Below are positions 22,760 to 32,680 of a stretch of DNA of 64,000 nt, piece after piece. Location of the stretch: positions 709,388-773,387 of the forward strand of contig QANY01005361.1 of assembly GCA_003255025.1 (NCBI GenBank), written 5' to 3'. This stretch comes from Datisca glomerata. Taxonomy: Eukaryota; Streptophyta; Magnoliopsida; Cucurbitales; Datiscaceae. Within the stretch, counting starts at the first letter, position 1. The number at the start of each line of letters is the position of its first letter. Position numbers and translations under genes: made by a program. The notes beneath the pieces were generated by a model that worked only from the letters and a program-made list of their open reading frames with translations, did no database searches and had not been told where the DNA came from.

Positions 22760-23620
22760 TGAGATTAGTATGTGAAATGATTAGGTATTTAAAAACGGTT
22801 AGAAGTGTGAACATGACTAAGTATGTGAAGTCTTTGAAGAGAGCTTGAAGAAATAAGACCTCTACGAAGAGTACATATTAGAGATGAGGCAAACATTAAG
22901 AATAACTAAGTACATTAAACTAGCTAGGTGCGTGAAAATGATTAAATGTGTGAAAATGGTTTAGTGTGTGAAAATAAAAATGGTTAAAGGTGTGAAAATT
23001 GCTAAGTATGTGAAAATGGGGAAGTCTATGAAAATGGTTAAATGTATTAAAATAAATAAGTGTATGAAAATTATAAAAGTATGTGAAAATGACTAAGTGT
23101 ATGAAAAATGGTTACGGGCATGAAAATAACAAAGTATGTGAAAATAATTAAGTGTGTGAAAATAACGACAGTACCTATGTGAAAACATCTAAATGCGTGA
23201 AAAATGGCTAAGAGTATGTCAAAATGCCTAAGTCCATGAAAATATGACTAAACGACAAAACAAGAGCATGAAAATGACAAAGGGTGAGAAAATGACTCAG
23301 TGAATGAAAATTGCTAAGTGTATGTGGTTAACTTGTAAAAATGACTAAGTATATGTGAAAATGCCTAAGTGTATGAAAATATGATTAAGTGATAAAACTG
23401 ACAAAGGGTGAGAAAATTACTAAGTGAATGAAAATTACTTAGTGCATGTGACTAAGTTATAAAAATGGCTAAGTGTATGTGAAAACGCCTAAGTGTATGG
23501 AAATAAGGCTAAGTGTATAAAAAATGTTAAGTTGTGAAAAAAGTTAAGTTATGAAAATGATGAAGTTGTGATAATGATCAAGGTTAATTTGTAAAAATGA
23601 CTAAGTGTGTGAAAAAGATA
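22760..23620 (-). repeat. AAAATGACTAAGTGTGTG repeats, right arm
   Basis: Degenerate 16-22-bp units, the reverse complement of those at 11310-12450 (AAAATGACTAAGTGTATGTG and variants). Confidence 0.8.
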
Positions 23621-23769
23621 AATGCAAGGCATAATTATGAGAGGGAGAGAGAGATATAGAATTTATAAGTATATGAAAAGGAATAATTGTGTGAAATTAA
23701 TATGTATGCCTAAGTGCATGAGAATAAATACGTGTATCAAAATAAATAGGGACAAACTCCACAATGGGG

Positions 23770-24095
23770 ACCTAAACGCCATCACCATGTGTTTTTCCGA
23801 GTCGCCATCCAAGACTGGCTTTTGGGGCTTGCTGGTCGCGTTTGGGCCCCAACCGCACACACATGCGCTTTGGCCCGTGGCACTGGGACACTAGCCAAAC
23901 GCATGTTACTATGGCGTTTGGGGCTCAAACGTGTCCAACGGGCCCCAAATGCCAGTCTTGGCTGGCGATTGGAATCGCCTACCATGACTGACGAGACACA
24001 CATGCGTTTGGCCTGTGTCACCAAGACACGAGCCAAACGCCTGTTACTATAGCATTTGGGCCTCAAACGCCAGGCACAGAGGCGTTTGGTCCCAA
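23770..24095. repeat. GC-rich palindrome island, right arm
   Basis: Inverted counterpart of 10965-11300 with the same ATGGCGTTTGGGGCTCAAAC, GGCCCCAAATGCCAGTC and TTGGCCTGTGTCACC motifs. Frames on both strands are shadows of the repeat. Confidence 0.75.
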
Positions 24096-24954
24096 AACTC
24101 TCTATTGGATCATGGCATACGCAGGTCAAATCCTGGAAGACGTAACCTTTAACTGTTTTAAGCACTTTCAGAGGTCCAAAAGTTGTTTTGGTCTTAATTT
24201 TGAGCTTTTTTGTAATTTCTATCTCTTTTAATTTTTAGAATTTTTTAGAACGGTATAAATTCATCTTATTCAATTATTTTAAACAGTTTTGATATTTTTA
24301 TGAGAAAATCGTCCTCCTTTTTTTCATTCAATTTCAAACTTTTAGTGGATATGTTCGATTTAAAGATAGAATCCGATCTTGAAGGTTATACGTGTTCGTC
24401 AAACCGATAAATAGTATTTATCGATCACCATAAAACATCACGACATATACTTATATATATGATGAAAACCCATCTCGCTTTATACTTGTCACAAAAATAT
24501 AACAACATTATTAATGACAACTTTTAATGAGTTATGAATAAATGTTCAATTGTATCGAGAATCCTTAATTAATCCAATCTAATTTCACATAATAAGTAAA
24601 TATCATGAATGTTTGCATTGAAATAATATGTTTTTTCTATTTTTATCAATGATTTTCCTGATGTACAGTAAATAATTATAAAAATATCAATTGTACGGTT
24701 GATTGCGAAGAATGAACGGTTGATTATGAAAAATGACGATTAAAGCCATATATATGGCGATTAGGCCCAAAAAGCTGGCGATTGGGAGGGAGTCTGGCGA
24801 TCGCCTATTTAGACATGGCTTTTAGGGAATGAACAGGCGATTAGAGGCATAAAACTAGCGCTTGGCTTTAAAGATGCGATTAGCACCTTCAAGATGACGT
24901 TTAAGGATTAAAAATAGGCGATTCACATATTAAGTATTGCGATTAGATTTTACG

Positions 24955-26935
24955 TAATTAGTTAACCCCACTACGTAATTGATGAGCACCAGTACATATT
25001 TGGTGAACTTCTCCAAGAATTATTAATTTGTACGTATTTGATGAACTCCACTACGTAATTGGTGAATTCCACTACGTAATTGGTGAACCCATTACGTAAT
25101 TGATGAATCTCACTACGTAACTGGTGAACCCCACTACGTATTTGGTGCATCCTTCCAAAAATTATTATTTTGTATGTATTTGATGAACCTCACTACGTAA
25201 TTGGTGAACCCCACTACGTAATTGGTGAACCCCACTACGTAATTGGTGAACCCCTCTACGTATTTGGTGAACCCCTCTACGTATTTGGTGAACCCCTCCA
25301 AAAATTATTATTTTATACATATTTGGTGAACCCCACTACGTAATTGATGAACCCCTCCAAGAATTAATATTTTGTACGTATTTGGTGAATCCCACTACGT
25401 GTTTGGTGAAACCCTCCAAGAATTATTATTTTATATGTATTTGATGAATCCCACTACGTAATTGGTGAACCTCACTACGTAATTGGTGAACCCCATTACA
25501 TATTTGGTGAACTCCTCTAAGAATTATTATTTTGCACTTATTTTGTTGACTTCATTACGTAATTGGTGAATCTCGCTACATATTTGGTGAACCACTCTAA
25601 GAATTATTATTTTGTATAAATTTGGTGAACCTCACTACGTAATTGGTGAACCCCACTACGTAATTGACGAACCCAACTATGTATTACACTTTAAGAATTA
25701 TTATTTTGTACGTATTTTGTGAACCCCACTACGTAATTGGTGAATCCCACTACGTAATTGGTGAACCCACTACGTAATTGATGAATCTCACTATGTAAAT
25801 GGTGAACCTCACTACGTATTTGGTGTATCCTTCCAAGAATTATTATTTTGTACGTATTTGATGAACCTCACTACGTAATTGGTGAACCCCACTACGTAAT
25901 TGGTGAACCCATCTACGTATTTGGTGAACCCCTCCAAAAATTATTATTTTGTACATATTTGGTAAACCCCACTACATAATTGATGAACCCATCCAAGAAT
26001 TATTATTTTGTACGTATTTGGTGAATCCCACTACGTGTTTGCTGAAACCCTCCAAGAATTATTATTTTATATGTATTTGATGAACACCACTACATAATTG
26101 GTGAACCTCACTACGTAATTGGTGAACCCCACTACATACTTGGTGAACCCCTCTAAAAATTATTATTTTGCACGTATTTTGTTGATCTCATTACGTAATT
26201 GGTGAACCTCGCTATGTATTTGGTGAACCACTCTAAGAATTATTATTTTGTACGTATTTGATGAACCTCACTACGTAATTGGTGAACCCCACTACTTAAT
26301 TGGTGAACCCCACTATGTATTACACTTTAAGAATTATTATTTTGTACGTATTTTGTGAACTCCACTACGTATTTGGTGAACCCCACTACATAATTGGTGA
26401 ACCCCACTACGTAATTGGTGAACTCCACTACGTCTTTTATGAACCCATCCAAAAATTATTAATTTATACGTATTTGGTGAATCTCACTACGTATTAGGTG
26501 AACCACTACATATTTGATGAACTCCTCCAAGAATTATTATTTTTTACGTATTTAGTGAACTTCACCACGTAATTGGTGAATCCCACTACGTATTGGGTGA
26601 ACCCCACTACGTATTTGGTGAACCCCTCCAAGAATGATTATTTTGTACATATTTGGTGAATCCTACTATGTAATTGGTGAATCCCACTACGTATTAGGTA
26701 AACCCCATTACATATTTGGTAAACCCCATTACGTATTTGGTGAACCCTACTATGTAATTGGTGAATCCCACTACGTATAAGGTAAGCCCCATTACGTATT
26801 TGATGAACCCCTCCAAGAATGATTATTTTGTACATAATTGGTGAATCCCTCCAAGAATGATTATTTTGTATGTAATTGGTGAACCTCACTACGTAATTGA
26901 TGAACTCCACTATATACATGGTGAACCCTATTGTG
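24955..26935 (-). repeat. 21-bp TACGTA tandem repeats, right arm
   Basis: About 2 kb of GGTGAACCCCACTACGTAATT units (21 bp) with spacers AAGAATTATTATTTTGTACG about every 80-120 bp. Blocks of several hundred bp are themselves duplicated: compare 25120-25450 with 25800-26080, which share CTACGTATTTGGTG and ATCCTTCCAA in the same order. This shows secondary segmental amplification within the array. Confidence 0.9.
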
Positions 26936-27101
26936 TATTTAATAAGAAAAAAACTTATTAACTGTTAAATTTTATGTGACTTAGATTATTTCAAAAATAA
27001 TTGGAGAGTCTAAATGACAAAGGATCAATGTTAAAAAATTATTCCCGACAGAATAAAATTTTCCTAGACAATCGTGACATGCAAGTTACTTTGGAGAGTT
27101 A

Positions 27102-28050
27102 GGATCTATTTGAGAATGGTTTTATAAAAGAGTTTTTTAAAAATTGTTGTGAGACTTTTGTTTATTAAAATACATGTAGAAAAAAATTGTTTGGATAAGT
27201 TTTTATAAAATTATTTTGTAAGTTTTTAAATAAAAATTATTTGTGTCAAATCAATAATGCTCACCCATATAAATTAATTCCTTTTTTTGCCAAAACCCTT
27301 TCTTGCACTCTCTGCCCAGCTCATTTCTCTCTCTCTCTCTAATTCTCTCTCTACTCTCTCCTATCTCATCTTCACGTTCTCTTCTACCTCAGGAACTCTC
27401 TCTCATTTTCTCTCTCCTCACACATTCTTGGCAATAAATCTATTCAATTGGGGATTAATGGAATTGTCGGCTAATTTGCTCTTGTTAAAATAATCATCTC
27501 GGTAGAAGATCCTCCACCATTAATGGTGGCTGCCATTGGAGCAAGATCTGGTTCATGATGAATTTCGCCCTTTGTCCACATCGCCTCTTCTTGACTTTTC
27601 TCAAATTAAATGAACTGAGTTGTTCCATTTTTCTTGATTTTTCTCATCTTTTATATTTGTCTCTATTTCTGGTTTCTATAGAGGGGAAATAAACAAAGAA
27701 AACATTGGGCATGGAGGGAGAGAAAAATAGTAGAAATGATGAAATGGTTTTTGATTTCATTGTAAATGAAGTAAAATATGGAATTTTTTGTGGATGATTG
27801 AAATTCGAACGTGGTTGTGGGATGAATGGAGGGCCTATTTGAAGGAGTGAAAACTGGGTTTGGAGAAGAACCATTTTTTAGGTCCTGGAGAGAGAGAGAG
27901 AGAGTTTTAATCGTACATAGAGTTAGAGATGTAAAAAAGAGAGAATTATTTTAACCGTACAGTTTTTTGTTTTGAGTTTTTTCAATTATTTTCAAAGGAA
28001 TTTGTTTTAAAAAGTAAAAAGAAAATTAAAACCCAGTTCCCAAACAACCC
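27102..28050. mobile_element. Tourist/PIF-Harbinger-like element
   Basis: The left end reads GGATCTATTTGAGAATGG and the right end in reverse complement GGGTTGTTTGGGAACTGG, both followed by T-rich sequence. The element is flanked by TTA at 27099-27101 and TTA at 28051-28053. A TTA duplication and a GGGxxTGTTTGG-type end are hallmarks of Tourist elements. The interior (CT-rich 27300-27420, other frames) contains no recognisable transposase. Confidence 0.7.
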
Positions 28051-28192
28051 TTAATACTCTATTAAGGGGTTCTGAATATCATCTCAATCGTTTGAGTTTT
28101 TTTCTTCTTTTACACTCGTGTGAGGCACTTTTCTTTCCATGTTCTTTTCTTCTCCATCTTTGGAGCTTCCCTTTTTGTCCTCCTCTTTGAGT

Positions 28193-28780
28193 ATGGAGAA
28201 TTTTACTGAGGGTTTTGATGGTTTTTTGGATTTGGAAGATGTGCTTCAAGAAAAATGTGTGAGTGTGGGTGGATGGTTAGTAGGGAAACTGTTTTCTGAA
28301 AAAGCTGTAAATTCCACTTTGATGCTTCCTGAACAGCGTAAAAATTGGGGATTGGAGAAAGGAATGGAAACGAACGTCCAAGATAATTTTTTTCTTTTCT
28401 AGTTTCTTGATCTAAAAGGCATGGAGAAGATTAAGACTAAAGGGCCCTGGACTTTTAATGGTTGGCTTACCATTCTGAAAGATTTTGTTGCAGGGACTCA
28501 ACCATCTGAAATTTGTTTTGATAGCTATATAAGGGTTCAAAATACATGATTTGCCACCAGACTGGGTGGTACTTTCATTGATAATATGACTGAGGTGGAT
28601 GATTATACAAGAAGAGACTGGTGCCTGAATTTATATCGTGAGAGGAACTCAATCTGGATAGACATTAGATACGACAGATTACCACAATTTGGCTTCAAAT
28701 GTGTTATCATGTCATGAAACTCGACATTGTGAGATGAAGAAGGATTTGGATGGCATAGATCTGATGTTTGGAGAATGATT
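28193..28780 (+). pseudogene. LINE ORF1 (DUF4283 and CCHC-like)
   Basis: The likely start is MENFTEGFDGFLDLEDV at 28193. The DUF4283 nucleic-acid-binding pattern follows: VGGWLVGKLFSEKAVN, NVQDNFFLF-stop-FLD, then GPWTFNGWLTILKDFVAG, and a CCHC-type region YDRLPQFGFKCVIMS and HETRHC at 28670-28740. The protein normally packages LINE RNA. A TAG after FFLF, a TGA in IRVQNT-stop and a frameshift near 28720 disrupt it. The knuckle has lost its second Cys in the usual CxxCG pair (it reads FKCVIMSH). Confidence 0.8.
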
Positions 28781-28814
28781 GAAGTCTGAACCTTTTAAAG
28801 ACTCCCCAGCCTGT

Positions 28815-29030
28815 GAGGGAGATGTCCTTCAAGAACCCACTGAAAGTATTCCTCCACCCTCCCTAATACCACATTATACAGTTCTTTCACAGGTTACCTT
28901 CTCAGCACTACTTGATGTGTTTTTCTTTCTTTAGGAATACTTTCAGTTGGATTCTTCAAGAACATCTCCCTCATCTAGTGGTGCTGAGAAGGCAGCCTGT
29001 GAAGGAACTTGTGGTATTAAGGAGGGTGGA
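28815..29030. repeat. Rearranged inverted duplication inside LINE
   Basis: Segment 28815-28853 is the near-exact reverse complement of 28933-28972, and 28854-28917 is the reverse complement of about 28973-29030. The two sub-blocks appear in the order A1-A2 and then A1'-A2', rather than A2'-A1' as a simple hairpin would give. Confidence 0.75.
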
Positions 29031-29862
29031 GGAAAGCTTGGGGCTCTATGTCATGGTGATATTGAGGGTGAAAAGGTAAATGAAGACTGGTGGTGGGGCT
29101 CAAAGCTTTTTCTTCTAGTTTTTGCTTTTCTGCTGAGGGAAGTGGAAAGAAGGTCACTAAGGGAAGTCAGGGAAAGGGTAGGCAGGTCGAAAACGAGGTG
29201 ATGACTAAATCTGTTGATAAAGTGCCTATTTAAAGGGCTAGATCTGATGATGCATAATGGAATTTAACAAACCTTCAAGAAGTGCAAGTGGAATCTACTA
29301 AATATGTTAATGTGGAGGTTATAGTGGCTTGCATGGAAAAGTCACCCAAGGTCCAATGAATGTCCTAATATGTGGAACTGTCAAAGTTTGGAGAGTTCCT
29401 TGACAGTCCAAGCTCTAAAGGATGATCTGCATTTTTTCAAACCTAAATGGTGTACCTGATGGAAACGTAGATGATGAAGAAGATTGTTGAGAGTCTTGTC
29501 AGAAGCTTAAGTTTGATTTTTCTTTTTGTTGTGAATTCAGAAGGTATGGTGGTCTCGTTGTTCTTTGGAAGTCTTCCTGTTCTGTCCAAAGCATTACTGG
29601 TTCAAGAAATAGGATTGAGTTTCTTGTTGATGAAGTAGGGAGGATTTTTTTGTATATGGTAGTAGAAATGAATATGATGAATTGAGTATATTGCTAATTC
29701 TTTTTCTAGCGGTAATGTACCTTGGATTGTTACTGGTGACTTCAATGAGCTTGTATCATCTGATGAGAAAATGGGAAGAACGACTGACTAAAATAAGGCT
29801 AGAAGATTCATAGAGTTATTAATAAACTTGGAATGTTAGATCTCAAATCCAAAGGTTGTTTC

Positions 29863-31148
29863 TGTAGGATCGCTATGGCCAACTAAGAGGGGGTGAATTG
29901 AATGAATGTGTGCAATTTAGAATTAAGCACTCAATTAATATAAATATCAACTCTTAGAATAATAATAATAAGTGCAGAAATGTAAATAACAAGTGTAGAC
30001 GTGAGAGAAATAAAAAAGTGCGCAAAAAAAAGATAGTAGAAAGAGTTACGACACACAATATTTCATTGTAGTTCGAGAAAGTTTATCCCTACGCCTACGA
30101 TTCAAGAATTGCACTTTGAAGATTTTTTATCCAACTCATTTTCTTATGGGAGAAGACCAAACATTTTACATTCCCTATTGGTTTTCGATCAATCAGACAT
30201 TGACAATGTAGCGTATCGAGATCTTAGAATCTCTTATAAAAAATTTCAAAAACTTTCTCACAACTTATTTTTCACTCACAACTATATTTTTTTCACTAAA
30301 CGAGATTTAGGAATTCTATGCTCAAGAACACGAGACAAAGTTGTTAGAATATAAGACATTTCTCACAACAATCCCTATTGATTTTGGAAACAATCAGACC
30401 TTAACAATGTAGCGTATCGAGATCTTAGAACCTCTTATAAAAAAATTTCAAAAACTTTCTCACAACTTATTTTTCACTCACAACTATATTTTTCTCACTA
30501 AACGAGATTTAGGAATTCTATGCTCAAGAACACGAGACAAAATTGTTAGAATATCAAAGAGAAGAGAAAATGCTTCTTTAGAAGTGTGTGGGAGAATGAA
30601 AAATGGCTTGCCTATTTATACACTTAGAAAATCGGCAAAAGCTGATCCAACCGGTTTGGAGAGCTGGTTGCTCCGATAATTGATTGAAGGTTGTTTCCCT
30701 TTCTAGACAAAATTGTATCAACTTCTTCTACAATTTTCCGGTTAGATAATTGAGGAAGGAATTCCTTAATTGCAAACTGATGCACCAGTTAGGAGCAACC
30801 GGTCTGACTGGTATCAACCGGTCTCCCACCGGTTTGACTTGTTTTGAACTCAAAACGTGCCAGTTCGTTGTATTTACTTACCATACAGATCTTACAAGGG
30901 CCTTGTGGACTTTTTGGATGATGGGGCTATTTGAACATATTTTGAGACCGAGATGGTTGATTATTTCCGCGCGGTGTGTTTTTTATTGTATTCTTGATAG
31001 AAAATTAAATCATTTTAAATGAGTTCATATTACAAAATACACGGAAATATAATCAATTATTCACGTCCTTTTCTTTTTCTTCAAACTTTTTATGCATCCA
31101 TCTTGTGATTATTCATGCGCAACACTCAACAATTTGTTATCATCAAAA
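29863..31148. mobile_element. Unclassified 1.3-kb insertion in LINE endonuclease
   Basis: Coding continuity of the LINE (KGCF / FTLE) shows exactly where this piece entered. TTC occurs on both sides (29860-29862, 31149-31151), a possible 3-bp duplication. The insert begins TGTAGGATCGCTATGGCC followed by AACTAAGAGGGGGTGAATTG and ends with TTTGTTATCATCAAAA. I know similar 'AGAGGGGGTGAAT' repeats occur widely in plant genomes, but I cannot assign a superfamily. It holds no transposase; the frame at 30750-31022 is unconvincing. Confidence 0.6.
30172..30553 (+). repeat. 200-bp direct tandem duplication inside the insertion
   Basis: The block starting TCCCTATTGGTTTTCGATCA at 30172 is repeated at 30372 with few differences, including a long shared stretch with GTAGCGTATCGAGATCTTAG and CTATGCTCAAGAACACGAG. 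Confidence 0.9.
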
Positions 31149-31615
31149 TTCACTTTAGAAGCAACAGGGTCAACCGTTTCTTTCAAGAGAGGCTTGATAG
31201 AGTCTTTGTTAATGCTGCTGTCTTAATCAAGTTTCCACACACACAATTTGAAATTCCTCCTGAGACAGGTCAGACCAAAACATGATGATTCTAAGTTTCA
31301 ATAGCAATATGCATCACTTAAAGAAGATTTTCAGATTCGAATGTAAATGGAAATTGGAGGTGGGTTTCTCTGATCTGATAATGAAAGAGATGGGATATCA
31401 CACAAAATAACAGAGGCATGGAAAACGTTATTGGTACGATGAAGAGCTGCTAAAGGGAGATTAGAAGTTGGCTAAAAGGGTAAAAGAATAATCCAAAACT
31501 TAAAATTAAAGATCTCAAGAGAGATCTTATAGCTATTAATGATGATGAGGAAGCTTAGAGAATTAAGAAAGGTAAGATACAACAAAATCTTGGTTTTCTT
31601 TGGAGAAAAGAAGAG

Positions 31616-31860
31616 TTGTATTGGGGCATTAGAGCTAAAAGACACTGGCTGAACTTTAGGGAGAAAAATTCCTCATTCTTCCATGCTTCTGTGCTTAAAA
31701 GAAGATCTCGTAACAAATCTGTAGAAGACAAAAATAACTTAGGAGGCTGGGTGGAGGGTGAAGAGGAGATTTCTAAGTTGCTGCATGAGTTTTATGAGAG
31801 AGTTATCCTTAGATGTTGATTTATTTCACAATTAGATGGTTTCTGTTATTGATGATGCAA
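31616..31860 (+). pseudogene. LINE ORF2 linker region
   Basis: The 67-codon frame ELYWGIRAKRHWLNF, REKNSSFFHASVLKRRSRNK, then VEGEEEISKLLHEFYE is the conserved segment between endonuclease and RT in plant L1 elements (W-x-x-R-x-x-x-W-L---D-N-T-x-F-F-H). It ends in a frameshift, then an insertion. Confidence 0.85.
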
Positions 31861-31862
31861 CC

Positions 31863-32680
31863 GACAACTGTTCGTGTTTCTTTTAATGTTAAAATTATAG
31901 TAATCAATTCTGTTTTTATAATCATTTCAGTTATGAAAAAAATAAAACATTCTTGATATTTTAGCGTTCTATATTCCGTTTCAAAAAAATTCTAGACATA
32001 CAAAATAATATTATAAAATTTATTCCAAGTAATATAGATAAGAAAAATTAAACCTGACATATAATATACAACAAAAAATAATTTATTTTTAAGTCAACAA
32101 GTATTAACAACTTCTAACTTTTTAAATATTTTAATAATTTTTTACACTATTTTTATTAACCTAAGACTACTTTTGAAATTAATAAAACTATTATACCTTT
32201 AATTTCTTTGTGGGTAACTCGAAATGAGACTCCATTAGAATATTAAATAATTTTATTCTTTTTAAAGATGTGTTAAGCATTAATTAAAAAATAAATAGAG
32301 AACTAAGTTTAACTAAAACATCTCAACCCGTTTTTCCTATTCACCAGTACATTGCGCGCTACAACTAGCGGCCCCTTGTTTTGAACTTCATGGGATTTGA
32401 CTCATGACCATGATGACGAAGAAAGTCTTCGCCTAAAATGATAATCAACTAGGCTGCTAATCTTTTATTACATATTATGTATAATGTTTTAATGTTTTTA
32501 GGCCTAGTCCGACTCATTTGGTATTTCACCCATTCCAGACAAAATACACATGTTCTGGGCGGAATGTTCTATTTTGGTTGGAATTGGCCAGAATTTTAAG
32601 ACCCCCCATTTTGTCCCATCCCCATCATGGAGCTAAAACTTCCACCCGTTTCGGTCTGAACGGAACAGCTTGACATTTAT
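31863..32680. mobile_element. Second insertion (or replacement) in LINE
   Basis: Between the L1 linker (about VIDDATD, 31840-31862) and the resumption AIFSLGGEK (32680 onward) lie some 800 bp unrelated to L1. It is AT-rich to 32340, then carries a less AT-rich part with GGCGGAATGTTC and GTTTCGGTCTGAACGGAAC. I see no clear inverted ends or duplication, so the mechanism is open; part of the LINE may be deleted. Confidence 0.4.

Larger units (their letters stand above)
9039..27064. mobile_element. Giant foldback/MULE-like unit with multi-kb inverted arms
   Basis: Sequence from 9039 inward matches, in reverse complement, sequence from 27064 inward. The outer ends read GGAAAACTTTACAATGCCGGA and GGAAAATTTTATTCTGTCGGG. 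Both then carry a GAAGTAATCT / GAAATAATCT block, a TACGTA-containing tandem tract, an AATTAATCC-rich unique segment, a GC-rich palindrome island and a TTAGTCATTTTCACAC tract, in the same order. Inner ends coincide at a CTTCGTAGAGG motif (12710 and 22480). Long inverted arms and GG..CC ends suggest a Mutator-like or foldback element. I found no 9-bp target duplication (taaagttta against tagacaatc) and no transposase belonging to it. Confidence 0.7.
22468..27064 (-). repeat. Right inverted arm of giant foldback unit
   Basis: About 4.6 kb, in reverse order to the left arm: CTACGAAGAG inner end, AAAATGACTAAGTGTGTG tract, palindrome island, unique AT-rich segment (24330-24960), TACGTA repeats, and the GGAAAA terminus. 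It is about 0.9 kb longer than the left arm, mostly because the TACGTA array is longer. Confidence 0.8.
29356..31320 (+). pseudogene. LINE ORF2 endonuclease domain (split)
   Basis: Begins at ATG 29356 with MNVLI, corresponding to the MKILSWNCRG start of plant L1 ORF2. It continues with FDFSFCCEFRRYGGLVVLWK, SRNRIEFLVDE, and the AP-endonuclease core PWIVTGDFNELVSSDEK (Asp-Asn of GDFN are catalytic in the family). Coding sequence stops at LKSKGCF (29862) because of an insertion and resumes at 31149 with FTLEATG, then ERLDRVFVNAAVL and KFPHTQ, using a shifted frame. It makes the nick for target-primed reverse transcription in active elements; here it is dead. Confidence 0.8.

Noticed and set aside
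23663..24165. Overlapping frames of 65-127 aa
   Set aside because: Shadows of the right-arm palindrome island.
9030..27073. 9-bp MULE target duplication around the giant foldback unit
   Set aside because: The flanks taaagttta and tagacaatc match at only a few positions; I do not claim a duplication.
27287..27874. Small frames as genes within the Tourist-like element
   Set aside because: CT-rich low-complexity or short frames without any recognisable motif.
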